Positions 12,690 through 24,560 of a stretch of 64,000 nt of DNA are shown one piece after another. The translations under genes were made by a program, and so were the position numbers. Every line of letters starts with the position of its first letter. The first letter of the stretch is position 1. The notes beneath the pieces are model-generated. The model was not told where the DNA came from and ran no database searches. It was given only the letters and a program-made list of their open reading frames with translations. The DNA is from Myotis daubentonii (lineage: Eukaryota > Chordata > Mammalia > Chiroptera > Vespertilionidae), in the NCBI RefSeq assembly GCF_963259705.1, contig NC_081861.1, positions 63,428,673-63,492,672 on the forward strand, read 5' to 3'.

Positions 12690-13480
12690 TGGAATACGAG
12701 GTTAGAGAGAAAGCGACAGTCAGACGATGAAGTAGTTTGTTTGGTCAAGGACTAGACTTTAATCCTAGTCTTAAGCAGTGATATCATGAGAACTACACTT
12801 CAGAAGTATAGCCTTGTGGAAAATGATTTAAAAGAGGCAAGAATGAGGGGTAAATGATATTCAAGAGTCTGGGTAAATGATAAAATAGTGCCCTGAATAA
12901 AAGTTATGGCAGCAGGGGTAGAGGAAGAGGTCAACCATACCAAGGAAGGGACTGGTAGGATTTGGTGATTGAGGAAATGGTGGACAAAATAGGAGTAGAT
13001 TTGAAGATGATTATTACATTTCTGGTTTATGCTAATTGGTGGATTATGCTAAGGTTAACCAGGGTTGGGAACACAAGAGAAATGCATGTTAAGGTTAGAG
13101 AAGAGATTGGAGGAGGAAAGATGAAGAAAAGGAAGGTTTGTACCATGAAGGACAATACTGAATTTGAAACGCAGTCAAGAGGCAGCTGCACATAAGGGGT
13201 CTGTGAGTCAGGAGGAATTTGGAATAAAGAGATCCATCACATAGACGTGTCAGTTAAAGTCCTAAGGATGGATGTGGCTGCCTAAGGACAATGTACAGAA
13301 TGAGCAAAGCAACAGAACCAAGGACTTAGGACCAAGCTCTAGGAATCAGTATGTTTAAAGATCAAGCATAGAGAGCAAAGATTTTAAATGCAACATAAAG
13401 TAAAAGAAAACCTAGGAGAGCTTAGTTATCATAGAAGTCGAGGGAGAAGAGAACTATGAAAAAGGAGTGATGAAATAGTG
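12690..13480. repeat. Old unclassified interspersed repeat
   Basis: Low-complexity purine-rich text (GAGGAAATGGTGGACAAAATAG, AGCTCTAGGAATCAG and others) resembles a widespread old mammalian repeat. Related-looking text recurs at 15620-15900, 17455-17640 and 19090-19500. I cannot name the family. No coding potential is evident. Confidence 0.4.
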
Positions 13481-13969
13481 TCAAATGGTACTGGAGAAGC
13501 CAATAGAATAACTTGAAAAGTGACTGCATTGTACAAACATCCGACATAATTCCCCCTATTGTACTAATTCTACTCTTATATAATATACAACTGTGAATAA
13601 GTAGAACAAGTTTCTTAAGTAATATCAGGCATTCATTCAACACAATATTTAATATATGTATTATTTTTCCCAAGTGTTCTCCTTATTCATATGCTGCTGT
13701 GTCATGTTTTATTATAAATGTACCTCCACTGACACATGATAAATGATTTATGCAAAGCTACTTCCTCTTATGTGATGGTATGAGTGCACTAATAGCTAAT
13801 TTACAAGTATGCTGGGAGTGAAATCTCAACACATTAGAACTACTGTGGAAAGAATCAAGCTACAGAGGACCAATACATGTATCTGATGGTTTGTCCATTT
13901 AAGCAACATGTGTTTTTTGCATAAAACTCTTTTAAAAATAAATTATATAACTGCCACATTTTTAATCCT

Positions 13970-14219
13970 CACCTGAGGATATATTTATTGATTTTGGAGA
14001 AAGAGGGAGAAGGACAAGCAGGGGAAGGGGGAGGAGGAGGGGGGCAGGGAAATGGAGACCTTGATATGAGAGAGCAACACTGTTCTGTTGCCTCTCATAC
14101 ATGCCCTTACCCGGAATCAAACCTGTAGCCTGGGTAAATTCCTTGACTGGGATTGAACCCACAACCTTACTGGTGTATGGGACGATGCTCCAACCAACTG
14201 AGCCACCCAGTTAGGGCTG
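13970..14219 (-). mobile_element. Ves SINE (reverse)
   Basis: The complement begins AGCCCTAACTGGGTGGCTCAG and ends in an AT-rich tail near 13975. Its pyrimidine tract is GA-rich on the plus strand. Confidence 0.9.
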
Positions 14220-15174
14220 CTACATTCTTAAAATATCCTAAATATAACTTATTATTTTATTGCTCACTCAGGGGAATGATTGAATATGTGAGCTGTGTGT
14301 AACACAGAAATACCCTCAGGGGCTATTGAGGTGTTTAGAGTCATTTGCTCTGACACTAAACAAAGCCAAATGTTGTAATATTCGCACTCTAGTTCCAATC
14401 TTTAATGGTTTCTATCTCCTCCTCCCTTGCTTTTAGTCTGTCAGTTGTCACTTCTTGATCATTTTAGGGAACCTGTCTGAAATAAACCCTCTTCCGACTT
14501 CCCAAGCTGTGCTAGTCTGCTGTGGATAGAACGCAGTTCATCGGGCTTACTGAGGCACCGTAGAGAGAAGGAGTTAACAGCTTCTGATTAAAGGCCAAAA
14601 GGTTTTTGTCATCACAAGGCTTGATGGATTCAATGACATTTTGTAGGTTGCTCAGATTATTTGGTTTTATTTCTTCTTTGGCTCTCAAAACATGATCAAT
14701 CTCTCCAACAGGTAAAGTCAGGAAAAGTGAACCTATTACACATCAGTGAAGTGTATATTTACTGCTGTGTGTTTGTGTACATATCTAATGACCACATGAA
14801 CAAATATTCTATTATTATTTTTGGCACGTTAGAAAACATTTTTAAAATGTATTAAGTCATGCTAAAGGCATTTCTGCTCAGAGCTCCTGAGTGACGTTAA
14901 GACATGGCACCTTTCAGAGTAATAGTCTTTAAAGACTGCCTCTTTTTATAGTACATCATTGGAAGCTTACTATACTGCTTTCTCTTTCCATAAACAACTA
15001 TTATAAATGTTTAGTGTACCCTAGTTCTTCCTGCTGGGCTGTGCAGAAATCAGTTTCAAATATATGTTGATATTATTTCACTCTGTCTTCTTTTGTGAAG
15101 TGACTAGCAGACTACTCTGGCCTCAATTTGCCTACTGGAATTCCTTTTCCTGTCTCCCATCCTAACATAATACC

Positions 15175-15300
15175 AGTTCCTATTTATCCTTCAAGACCTA
15201 CTTAAAGCATCACCTCCTCACTGAAGCCTTCCTAGATTTATGCAGGATATACCTCAATGTGCCTTTGTGCTCTCATTAAATCTTTCCAGGAGGAAAGGGA
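15175..15300 (+). repeat. L2 LINE 3'-like fragment
   Basis: CAAGACCTACTTAAAGCATCACCTCCTCACTGAAGCCTTCC matches the well-known L2 phrase around ACCTCCTCCAGGAAGCC (quoted in parts). Old. Confidence 0.6.
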
Positions 15301-16477
15301 TATGGGTGTGGGAGGGTTGGTATTTCAAGCAAAGTGTTCTATATTATAAAATATTTGAGGGCATTTAAAAGTCTACAGCATATTTGAGCAACACCAGATT
15401 TAGTATGGCTAAAACTATGGTACAATCGGGAGAGTAACAGGCTCAAAGCTGGGGTCACACTAATAGATGTCATACATCATGATTAGGCACTTCACCTTTA
15501 TCAAGATAGCAAATGGTCATCAGCATAGCTTTCTAGGAATGCTGTTATGTTAGAACTGGATTTATATTTTTAAGGATAACTGACAACAGTACAGAACATT
15601 TGTATGGTGAGAAGAATGTATCAGTATAGGGTACCAATTTAAAAAATTATTGAAATAATATTGGTGGAAGAAGATAAAGGCAATGGGGATAGAGAGATAG
15701 GGATGGATTCATAGTCTGTTCTTTAAGACTTGATAATGGATTAGATGCAAGGACAAAGAATAATGAAGTCTGGAGGAACATTGGAGATTAGGTAGATAAT
15801 GATAACTCTATAATCTAAAATGAGAAAGACAGAAAGAAGAGTAGACTTCTTTTAGGGGGAGTCAGGTTAAGGGGAAGAGAGAGTGAGCTCAGGAGTTATT
15901 GTGTTAAGAGCATGTACTCTAATCCAATCAAGAAAATGGGCAAAGGACCTAAATAGACACTTTTTGAAAGAAGACATACAGAAGGCTGAGAGACATATGA
16001 AAACATGTTCCAAGTCACTAATCATCTGAAAAATGCAAATAAAAACAACATGAGGTACCAACTCACACCAGTCAGAATGGCTATCATCAACAAATGACAA
16101 ACGCTGGAGAGGATGTGGAGAAAAAGAAACCCTTGTGCACTGCGGGTGGGAATGCAGACTGGTGCAGCCACTGTGGAGAACAGTATGGCGTTTCCTCAAA
16201 AAGTTAAAAATGGAACTTGCATTTGACCCAGTAATCCCACTTCTAGGAATATATCCCAAGAAACCAGAAACACCAATCAGAAAGGATATATGCACCCCTT
16301 CACAGCAGCACAATTTACAATAGTTAAGATTTGGAGACAGCCTAAGTGCCCATCAGCAGATGAGTGGATTAGAAAACTGTGGTACATCTGCACAATGGAA
16401 TTCTACACTGCTGTAAAAAGAAGGAATTCTTACCATTTGCAACATCATAGATGGAACTGGAGAGCATTATGCTAAGC

Positions 16478-16689
16478 CAGCGGTTCTCAACCTGTGGGTC
16501 GTGACACCTTTGGCGGTCGAATGACCCTTTCACAGGAGTCGCCAAAGACCATCCTGCATATCAGATATTTACATTACGATTCATAACAGTAGCAACATTA
16601 CAGTTATGAAGTAGCAACGAATATAATTTTATGATTGGGTCACAACATGAGGAACTGTATTTAAAGGGCCAGAAGGTTGAGAACCACTA
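16478..16689. mobile_element. hAT element, copy 1 of a close pair
   Basis: CAGCGGTTCTCAACCTGTGG to GGTTGAGAACCACTA, 212 bp, with exact duplications TGCTAAGC at 16470-16477 and 16690-16697. Confidence 0.95.
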
Positions 16690-16837
16690 TGCTAAGCAAA
16701 ATAAGCCAGTCAAACAAAGATAAATATCATATGATCTCACCCATTTGTGGAATATGATGAACAACATAAACTGAGGAACCAAAATAGAACTAGAAGCATG
16801 GAACAGACTGCCCAACCTATGAGGTGAGGGAGTAAGA

Positions 16838-17049
16838 CAGCAGTTCTCAACCTGTGGGTCGCAACCCATTTGGCAGTCGAACGACCCTTTCACAGGGGTC
16901 GCCTAAGACCACCTTGCATATCAGATATTTACATTACGATTCATAACAGTAGCAACATTACAGTTATGAAGTAGCAACGAAAATAATTTTATGGTTGGGT
17001 CACAACATGAGGAACTGTATTTAAAGGGCCAGAAGGTTGAGAACCACTG
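16838..17049. mobile_element. hAT element, copy 2 of a close pair
   Basis: CAGCAGTTCTCAACCTGTGG to GGTTGAGAACCACTG, also 212 bp, with imperfect duplications GAGTAAGA/GGATAAGA (6 of 8). It lies exactly 360 bp from copy 1 in the same orientation; the last 120 bp before the shared GAACCACT end differ at two positions. Confidence 0.93.
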
Positions 17050-17653
17050 GGATAAGAGATCAACCAGGACTTGTATGCATGCATATGAGCAAAACCAATG
17101 GACACAGACTGGGGAGGGGGAGAGCATGTACTGGGGGTGTGGACGGCCGGGGAGAGGTCAATGGGGGAAAAAAGAGACTTATGTAATACTTTAAACAACA
17201 AAGAATTTAAATTTTTAGAAAAAGCATGTGCTCTGGAGCCAGACACCCTAGTGTCTAATCTGGGCTTTGCTACCTATTCACTTTGTGACCCTGAGCAAGT
17301 TATGTAACCTCTGTAAGCCTCAGTTTACTCATCTATAAAATAGGAATACTACTACTACCTCTCATGGAATTGCTGTGAGGTTTAAAAATGAGGTGATATA
17401 TGTAAAATATTTAGAACATTGGCACATGACTTAGAAATGCTATTTTTTGTATTTTATTTGTATGATGTCTACAAGATATCTAGTTAGGCCATTAGACATG
17501 TAGGTTTGAATAGAGAGAGATGTGAGCTGGACTTTAAATCTGGGGAATCAGTAGAATCTAGTGGATGTTAAAGCTACAAGTCAATTAAGAACATTCATGA
17601 GGAAAATAAAATATATATGAATATGAGTATATATACATATACATATATATATA

Positions 17654-18337
17654 CTAGAGGCCTGGTGCACAAAAATTTGTGCACTCGGGGGGCGGGGGGG
17701 GGGTCCCTCAGCCTGGCCTGTGCCCTCTCGCAGTCTGGGACCCCTCGGGAGATAACGACCTGCTGGCTTAGGCCCGCTCCCGGGTGGCAGAGGGCAGGCC
17801 CAATCCCTAGGTGCAGCCCCTGGTCGGGCTCAGAGCAGGGCTGATTGGGGAGTTGGGGCGCCGCCCCCTGTCACGCACAGAGCAGGGCCAATCAGGGGGT
17901 TGGGGCGCTGCCCCCTGTCACTCACAGAGCAGGGCCAATTAGGGGGTTGGGGAGCTCCCACCTGTCACTCACAGAGTAGGGCCGATAGGGGAGTTGGGGC
18001 ACCACCCCGTCACACACAGAGCAAGGCCCGTGGGGGGGGTGCGGTTGGGGCACCGCACCCTGTCACACACAGAGCAGGGCCAATCAGGGGGTTGGGGCAC
18101 CGCAGCCTGTCACACACAGGGCCGCAGGGCGATCAGGGGGTTAGGGAGCTCCCCTGTATCAGGCACAGAGCAGGGTTGATCAGGGGGTTGGGGCGCCTTC
18201 CCCTGTCACACACAGAGCCACAGGGCAATCAGGGGGTTTGGGCACTGCCCCCTATCACGCTGATCCCAGTGCCGGGAGGCCTCGCGGCTCCACTGATCCC
18301 GGTGCTGGGAGGCATATTACCCTTTTACTATATAGGA
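17654..18337 (-). mobile_element. HeliBat-type Helitron (tandem pair, member 1)
   Basis: On the minus strand it runs from TCCTATATAGTAAAAGGG (18337) to GCACCAGGCCTCTAG (17654), with host A and T at the borders. The interior is made of diverged, roughly 60-bp repeated units (TCACACACAGAGCAGGGCCA and AATCAGGGGGTTGGG recur about seven times from 17870 to 18240). Confidence 0.9.
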
Positions 18338-19066
18338 TAGAGGCCTGGTGCATGGGTGGGGGCCGGCTGGTTTTCCCTGAAGGGTGTCCTGGATCAGAGT
18401 GGGGGTTCCCACTGGGGTGCCTGGCCAACCTGGATGAGGGGATGATGGCTGTTTGCAGCTGGTCACACATCGTTCAGGGTGGGGGTCCCCACTGGGGTCC
18501 CTGGCCAGCCTGGGTGAGGGGATGATGGCTGTTTGCAGCTGGTCACACACCCTTCAGGGTGGGGGTCCCCACTGGGGTGCCTGGCTGAGGGCTGTTTTCA
18601 GGCTGGCAGGTGACTGAAGCTCCCAACCACTCCTTTTTTTCTGTTTTTGTTTTTGTTTTTTGTGTTTTTTTTTATTCTGGGCCAGCTTTAGCTCTGACGC
18701 TTGGCTCCAGCTCTTAGGCCTCTGCTGCTGAAAGCAGGTATCTGGTTTGTCTGGGTTCTATAATCGAAACACTGTTTTAACTCCAGCTCTGAGATCCCGG
18801 CTGGCTGAAAGCCGGTTTCTGGGGTTTTGTTTAGCTTCTATATTCATAACAATGTTTCAAACTGCAAGCTCAGAGGCCAGCAGCAGCAGGCAGGGAACAT
18901 TGGAGTCCTCCATCACTGAAGCAAGCAAGCCTCATGTTCACTTTAAGCTGCCTGGCTGCCGGCCGCCATCTTGGCTGGCAGTTAATTTGCATATCGCCCT
19001 GATTAGCCAATGGGAAGGGTAGCAGACATACGGCTGATTACCATGTTTCTCTTTTATTAGATAGGA
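18338..19066 (-). mobile_element. HeliBat-type Helitron (tandem pair, member 2)
   Basis: The 5' end TCCTATCTAATAAAAGAG at 19066 is preceded by host A. The 3' end is GCACCAGGCCTCTA at 18338, where CTAG has become CTAT at the junction with member 1. An internal duplicated GGTGGGGGTCCCCACTGGGG block (18399-18590) repeats with a period near 72 bp. The 3' part holds a GCCGGCCGCCATCTTGG / GCCCTGATTAGCCAATG segment shared with the Helitron at 31284. Confidence 0.88.
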
Positions 19067-20581
19067 TGTCTGTATATAATCCACATGTATGTATATACAA
19101 AAATGATAATAGAAAAAGACCAAGAACAGAACTTAGAGAACAAAATACCCAAGAAGAGAAACAACATGAAGAAGATAAAGAGCAATTAAAGGTAGTTAAA
19201 GAACAAGGAGAGAATGGTGCCTGAAAAGCCAAAGGCAGAAAAATTTTCAAGGAGGGAGGGGATCAATAGTGCCAAGTGATCAGGATTGGAAATAGGCCAT
19301 TGGATTTTGAAATTAGAAGATCACTGTTGACCTTTTCGTGAACTGTGAAAAAGCTGAGCTGTGAAAGGTAGTTTAGGAAACAGAGAAAACAAGTATCAAT
19401 GATTCTTTTAGAGATTTAAACTATAAAATGTAAAAGGAAGATGAGAGGCTAGTTCAAAGGTAAGTAGGATCAAAAGAAGGTGTTGTAGTATGAGGGAAAC
19501 TTGAGAATGCTACTGAGCTGAAGGGAAGTCAATGAAGAGAGAGTATATGAATGTATGTGATTTACTGTCTTATCTATGTTTTGAAGTACTGAAGATAATG
19601 AAAATGCTATCTCAGATATAAAAGTTCACTTTAAAGATGAGCTAGAAAACTTCTGTGTGAAGTTAGTAATCTGTTTTAATACACAAAAAAAGAAAAAAGG
19701 TATATAGTTGTTATTTAAAAATATAATTAGTCCTGTATTTTAACAGAATTACTTCCTGAGACTTTAATAACATTTTGAGAAGTCTCTGGATACTACCGAA
19801 ATAGAAAAGTCATTCTGTTAAAATACAACACTAACTATATTTTTTAAACAACAAATTCAAACTTACTTTTCATTCTGCATTCTGAATATATTTTTGAGCT
19901 TTTAGATAATATTTTTTCATTCACATGAAATAGTCCAAATAAATAAACCCACAATTCTGGGAGAGTAATAGGCTCTGTATATAACAAAATTATTAATTTT
20001 TGTAGCTCATTAGAATAGAAAATTTCAATTTTTTGATTTGCAGGTTTTGCATCTGTAGCAAGTATTCAACAATTTCTTGAATACCCAACAAGATGCCTAT
20101 AATTCTTCAATATGTTTACTTGTTAACAACTTGCCATTTTATCACTCCATTCAGCCCAGGTTCCTGAAGACTGGAAAATGTCATTCCCTTCTCATCATTT
20201 TGGGTGAACTACTCTATGACAGAGGTGTCATTTTAAAGGTCAGAAAATTCAATATATTAATGTTGACATCACAAAGACCTAGCTTCAAATCAAAGCTCTA
20301 CCCCTCAACAGCTATGCAATTTTGAGTGAGCTACGTAATGAAAACATTCACTATATCTAAAACACCTAATTACTCCTAAACAAGCATTGCAAGACAAGTA
20401 CAAACTCCTACATATGACTGACAGTCAAAGAAATTTAGCTGGGTAAGCCAAAGGAACAAGGACAAAAATTTCAAGAAATCATCTAACAAGATAGTTTTCA
20501 TACTTTTCAGTAGAGATATTAAATTTTATTTAGACACATTTTATAATAAAAAGTGTATTGTAAAAAAAAAACAAAAAACTG

Positions 20582-20780
20582 AGCCCAGCTGGTGTGGCTC
20601 AATGGTTGAGCATGGACCTAAGAACCAGGAGGTCATGGTAGGATTCCCAGTCAGGGCATATGCCTGGGCTGCGGGCTCAATCCCCAGTAAGGGCGTGCAG
20701 GAGGCAGCCGATCAATGATTGTTTCTCAGATGTTTCTATCACTCCCTCCCTCTCTGAAATAAATAAAAATATAATTTAAA
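20582..20780 (+). mobile_element. Ves SINE
   Basis: AGCCCAGCTGGTGTGGCTCAA head, AGGATTCCCAGTCAGGGC body, tail CTGAAATAAATAAAAATATA. Confidence 0.92.
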
Positions 20781-21819
20781 AAGGAAAAAAATAACTGGAA
20801 GTAAATATCCCAATTATTTTAAAAAATGTAATGTCCTGGACATAAATGGCACACCATAACAGATTATCCAAACTGCTCATTATAGTTGGAGCAGAACTAA
20901 CAATGAACAAATTTCCTTAAATATCTGGAGTGATTATAGCTTTGTAACACTACAATATTCTCTTTGGACAAGCCAATTTATCTATCTGCTATAGCTTCAA
21001 ATGCTGGTGAAAAAAAGAACCAACAATTGATAATAAGATAAGAAAGAGAAAAAGAAAATGCTTACTTTATATCAGGTAAGACATTTTAATATTTAAACAT
21101 TCACTGCTAAATAATAGTACCTACATAGCTGGGTTGTTGTGATAATTAAATTAGATAATACACACAAATTGTTTAGCCCCGGATCTCACACTATAAGTAT
21201 GGTTAATAAATATGCATTCTCACCAGTCAAGAACAAAGTTATCATTCATAAAATAGGTCATTTCCTGAAATTATCTAAGAAAAGATACTGAGTTTTGTCA
21301 TTTTCTAAAGAAAACATTTAGGCTGGGTCTATACAGGTTGTCAGGTAAACACTGTCCTAAGAGTTGCAATTCAATCACCACGATTCTGGTGAGTCAGACT
21401 TCTGAATGCTGGGTATGGCACAAAGAGAGATGCACTTTGTTTTTTTTAAATTTCTAGAAGCCCACAGACATCGTTAACCCTTTTTAAGATAATGACATTG
21501 GCTGGATTGTTTGTGCTGTTGCCCTGATTATTGCTAAGGCTTTAATTTCTGCAGTTTATTGCATTAATTACTAAATTTCTACCCAAATATTAATGATAAT
21601 CCTAATCATCATATCTGTAATAATCCAAAGTGCTTTTTCTAATTTTAAACCATTTGTTATTCTCACAGACAAAACTTCTAGTTTTTATGAACAACCAAGC
21701 AACAGGAAGAATTTCATTTTTATGTTCCATTCAATTTAAGTGTTAGCACAAATGTCATCACACAAAATGAGTCCTCTAAATATAATTCTAGAAGCAATTT
21801 AAGACAAAACTAGACTCAC

Positions 21820-21928
21820 CTGTAATTGCAAAGCTTCATGATTTTCTAGCCCTTCCACGATTGGTGAAAATCGTTCTCTATTATATCTTTCTGCCGCTGT
21901 AGTTATAGCCCCTAAAAGTTTCTCTAGA
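21820..21928 (-). CDS. DIAPH2: DIAPH2 internal exon E (DID armadillo)
   Basis: A 109-nt exon (1 + 36 codons) with acceptor TTTCTCTCTCTAG and donor GTGAGT. It encodes LEKLLGAITTAAERYNRERF then SPIVEGLENHEALQLQ. This is a conserved DID segment, and it joins in phase 0 to VACMQFINAL in the next exon. Confidence 0.96.
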
Positions 21929-23693
21929 CTAGAGAGAGAAAAACAGAAAAGGAATGAAACGTATCTCACACACACATTGTGAATATGGGGTTTTCTCTAT
22001 CAGATTTCCCTGCTTTCTTTTTGGTGCTTGACCAGTAGATAGATCACCACAATTAAAGAATTGTGTTTCTTTCTGCATATTTCAACACATCAAATATTGA
22101 TAACATTAAATAATTTTAGGGCATCAACAAGAAAATTCAATTTAAAAATCTTGAGGACATTTTTTTTTCTGGGTGACAGTTTTCAAAAGATACTTAACTG
22201 ATAAACACTGAAATTTAAAATTTCAGGTATTGATATTTTTTGTAACATATATTAATTAATATCTCTGCAACCCCAAAGGGTACCTACAAATATTAAGTTT
22301 ATTCAAGTATAACCTGACTTTAATTGTATTTATTTATTTATTTTGAATTTTTATAAGATCTCAAATGCTCTCCCGAATGAAATTTTATAATGAAGTGCTA
22401 AAGAGTAAAAAAATCTTAAAAAGAACTTAAAAACATTAACATTCTTTGAAAATGGAACAAATAAACAATGTCTGAAAGAGAATGCCTAGGCAATTAGAGA
22501 AGCATCTATAATCACCTAGCACAAGAAACTCAGTTACCTGAACAAGATAATAAAGACTATCTCTTGTACAGCGTCTGAATCAAATTCAATTCTATGTAGT
22601 CTACTACCCTTATAAAATTATATCTGAAATTATATTAAAAGCATATCAAATATAGCAGGGTAGGATGTATTATATGAATTAAGTACTGAAGTCTCAGTTT
22701 TGCATATGTTACCTCATTTATAGTTTGTTCTCACTGAGATAAGATTTAATGCCATACGATAATACTTTTGTTTATTTGTCTTTTGGTTTCTAAGGACACA
22801 TTAGCCAGCACTAACCAACATCTCATTTTATTCTAGCAGGTATGAAAAAGTCAACGCATTAGAATATTCCTAACTCTTTGCATAGCCCTGTCAGATTCAA
22901 ATGGAAATTACTGCTGGCTCGCAAAGTGTGTAGAGGAAACATTTTAGTTCATGTCCTTAGCAGGTATTTCATTATTTATCACAATTGTTTCTTATTAACT
23001 AGATATATTAATGACATTAAATTTGAAATTTTGCTTCTGATTCAATATTATTTCCATAAGAAAAAATGATCTAATGCAGGGTCAGCAACGGCTTGCTGAA
23101 ACTGGCACTTTTACCACAGACTTTCTAAAAAATTACACAGACATTCTGTTCTTTCTTTTTAACAGATTAGTTTATTTCATTCTATGGATGATTGCTTTAT
23201 CTTTTCACTTACCATAGGCAGATAGAATACTTCTATAAAATAATAGTACAAAATAAAAGAATCTAGTTAATTTAATTAGTTCAAGTAGCCCAATTTTGTA
23301 ATGTGCACGTGTGTGGGGGGGGGGGTGCAGGGGTAGGGGTGGGCGTGTGTGCGTGTGTGCGTGTGTGTGTGTGTGTGTGTGTAGCCAAAATTACTGTGAT
23401 TATTATCCTATATTTCTAGTAATTGCTTTACCATCAGCAAGACAAAATTCTATTCATTCACTTTGAATCCAACTTTGAAGAATTCCCCATTAGGATTCTA
23501 TCTCTTTAAACCTATTTTTCAAAGAATCAAACAAAGCTAAAATGTAAATAGATAAGATAAAAATGCTACTAATTTTTTCCTAAAATTTCACATTATTTTT
23601 ATGCAAGTTATCTAAAGAAACAGCATATAAGTAGGACTTATTAATTTCTCAAGTGTCATTTTTATGCAATTAATATAACATAGCAATACTTAC
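21929..23693 (-). other. DIAPH2: DIAPH2 intron D-E
   Basis: A 1.8-kb AT-rich intron. Apart from the G/T-rich microsatellite near 23310-23382 I recognise no gene or repeat in it. Confidence 0.85.
23310..23382. repeat. (G)n and (GT)n tract
   Basis: A G run (23317-23327) with GGGGTAGGGGTGGG is followed by GTGTGTGCGTGTGTGCG and about 11 GT units. It is likely polymorphic and could form Z-DNA or a G-quadruplex. Confidence 0.95.
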
Positions 23694-23830
23694 ATGTTAT
23701 CTTCTCCGACAATGCAAATAGCAGAAAGTATTTTTACTATTTCAGTCATCATGTTGGGTTGTTTGGGGTCAATAGCTCTTGCCAATAGTAAAAGACTTCT
23801 TTCATCTCCTAGAATCCTTTGCAATCCAAA
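23694..23830 (-). CDS. DIAPH2: DIAPH2 internal exon D (DID armadillo)
   Basis: A 137-nt exon (45 codons + 2 nt), phase 0 at its start. The acceptor is CTTTTTTTCTTAAG and the donor is GTAAGT. It encodes FGLQRILGDERSLLLLARAI followed by DPKQPNMMTEIVKILSAICI and VGEDN. This is the highly conserved central part of the DID in mammalian diaphanous formins. The split codon AT|T joins to exon E to give isoleucine. Confidence 0.96.
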
Positions 23831-24325
23831 CTTAAGAAAAAAAGAACTTTCATTCACAATGTCTGTAGAACATATCTTTAATTTAAGAAATACAACTTAC
23901 AATGATTTTCTAAATACCCAAACCTCCACAATAAGGTTCTACCTAATTATATGAACGTTCTTTAAACAAGCAGTTATTTGTCTTTGTTTTTTATTTGAAA
24001 TGACTGCATCTTGGAGTTTTTAGCCCTTGATCAAATATGATCTCCATTAGCCTGTCTAAAATTCCATAAAGATCTGGGAGAAATATGGGAACAATCAGTA
24101 TTTCTTCAACAAAGAAGAACATGTAAAGCACATACTGATATGATTTTCCAAAGTAATTCCACTTATGTCACTGGGTCTCCCTGGAGATATCTGCAATTCA
24201 TGGTTAAATTATCCAATATGTTTGTATAAAACATTAAGTTGAACAAAAAGGGTGAAATGTTGAAAAGCTCTCTGTATGCTATATTCCAGGTAAAGCAAGA
24301 AGCCTCTGTACAGATTGTCCTAGAC

Positions 24326-24560
24326 CAGTGATGGCGAACCTTTTGAACTCGGCGTGTCAGCATTTTGAAAAACCCTAGCTTAGCTCTGGTGCCGTGTCAC
24401 ATATATAAATTTTTGGATATTTGCAACCATAGTAAAGCAAAGACTTATATTTTTGATATTTATTTTATATATTTAAATGCCATTTAACAAAGAAAAATCA
24501 ACCAAAAAAATGAGTTCGCGTGTCACCTCTGACACGCATGTCATATGTTCGCCATCACTG
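24326..24560. mobile_element. hAT non-autonomous element (GTGATGGCGAACC family)
   Basis: CAGTGATGGCGAACCTTTTG to GTTCGCCATCACTG, 235 bp, the same length and family as the copy at 11520. Duplications are TCCTAGAC/TCCTGTAC (6 of 8). Confidence 0.93.

Larger units (their letters stand above)
15921..17219 (+). mobile_element. 5'-truncated L1, ORF2 C-terminal part and 3' UTR
   Basis: Begins within ORF2 (frames recalling NPIKKWAKDL and [13 protein letters not shown]). It continues with DKRWRGCGEK-like text, WECRLVQPLWRTVWRFLKKL, IPLLGIYPKK and DEWIRKLWY. A G-rich 3' UTR and a weak A tail follow. ORF2 has stops and frameshifts. Flanking 15-bp duplications are 15906-15920 and 17220-17234 (13 of 15 match). 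Two hATs later entered it. Confidence 0.93.
15880..17440 (+). repeat. MIR SINE interrupted by an L1 insertion
   Basis: The MIR left part (TTGTGTTAAGAGCATGTACTCT, to 15920) resumes at 17220 with AAAAGCATGTGCTCTGGAGCC and continues through GTGACCCTGAGCAAGTTATG to about 17440. The repeated 15-mer is the L1 target duplication. Confidence 0.85.
6575..21819 (-). other. DIAPH2: DIAPH2 intron E-F
   Basis: A 15.2-kb intron filled with Ves SINEs, hATs, three Helitrons, an L1 3' half and old MIR/L2 pieces listed separately. Stretches with nothing recognised are 6575-7450, 8516-9700, 10300-10700, 11262-11510, 11765-12460, 13480-13970, 14220-15180, 19500-20200 and 20780-21819. The window 14270-14640 is moderately complex non-repeat-looking sequence that might be conserved non-coding DNA. 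That is a guess. Confidence 0.8.

Noticed and set aside
15867..16313. 148-codon minus-strand frame
   Set aside because: It is antisense to the L1 ORF2 fragment; the sense strand explains the sequence.
17654..18337. Direct-repeat array considered as a CRISPR-like array
   Set aside because: Units are diverged and contiguous with no unique spacers, they lie inside a Helitron, and the genome is eukaryotic.
17900..18340. 146-codon frame rich in GP repeats
   Set aside because: Created by tandem units inside a Helitron; it has no homology and low complexity.
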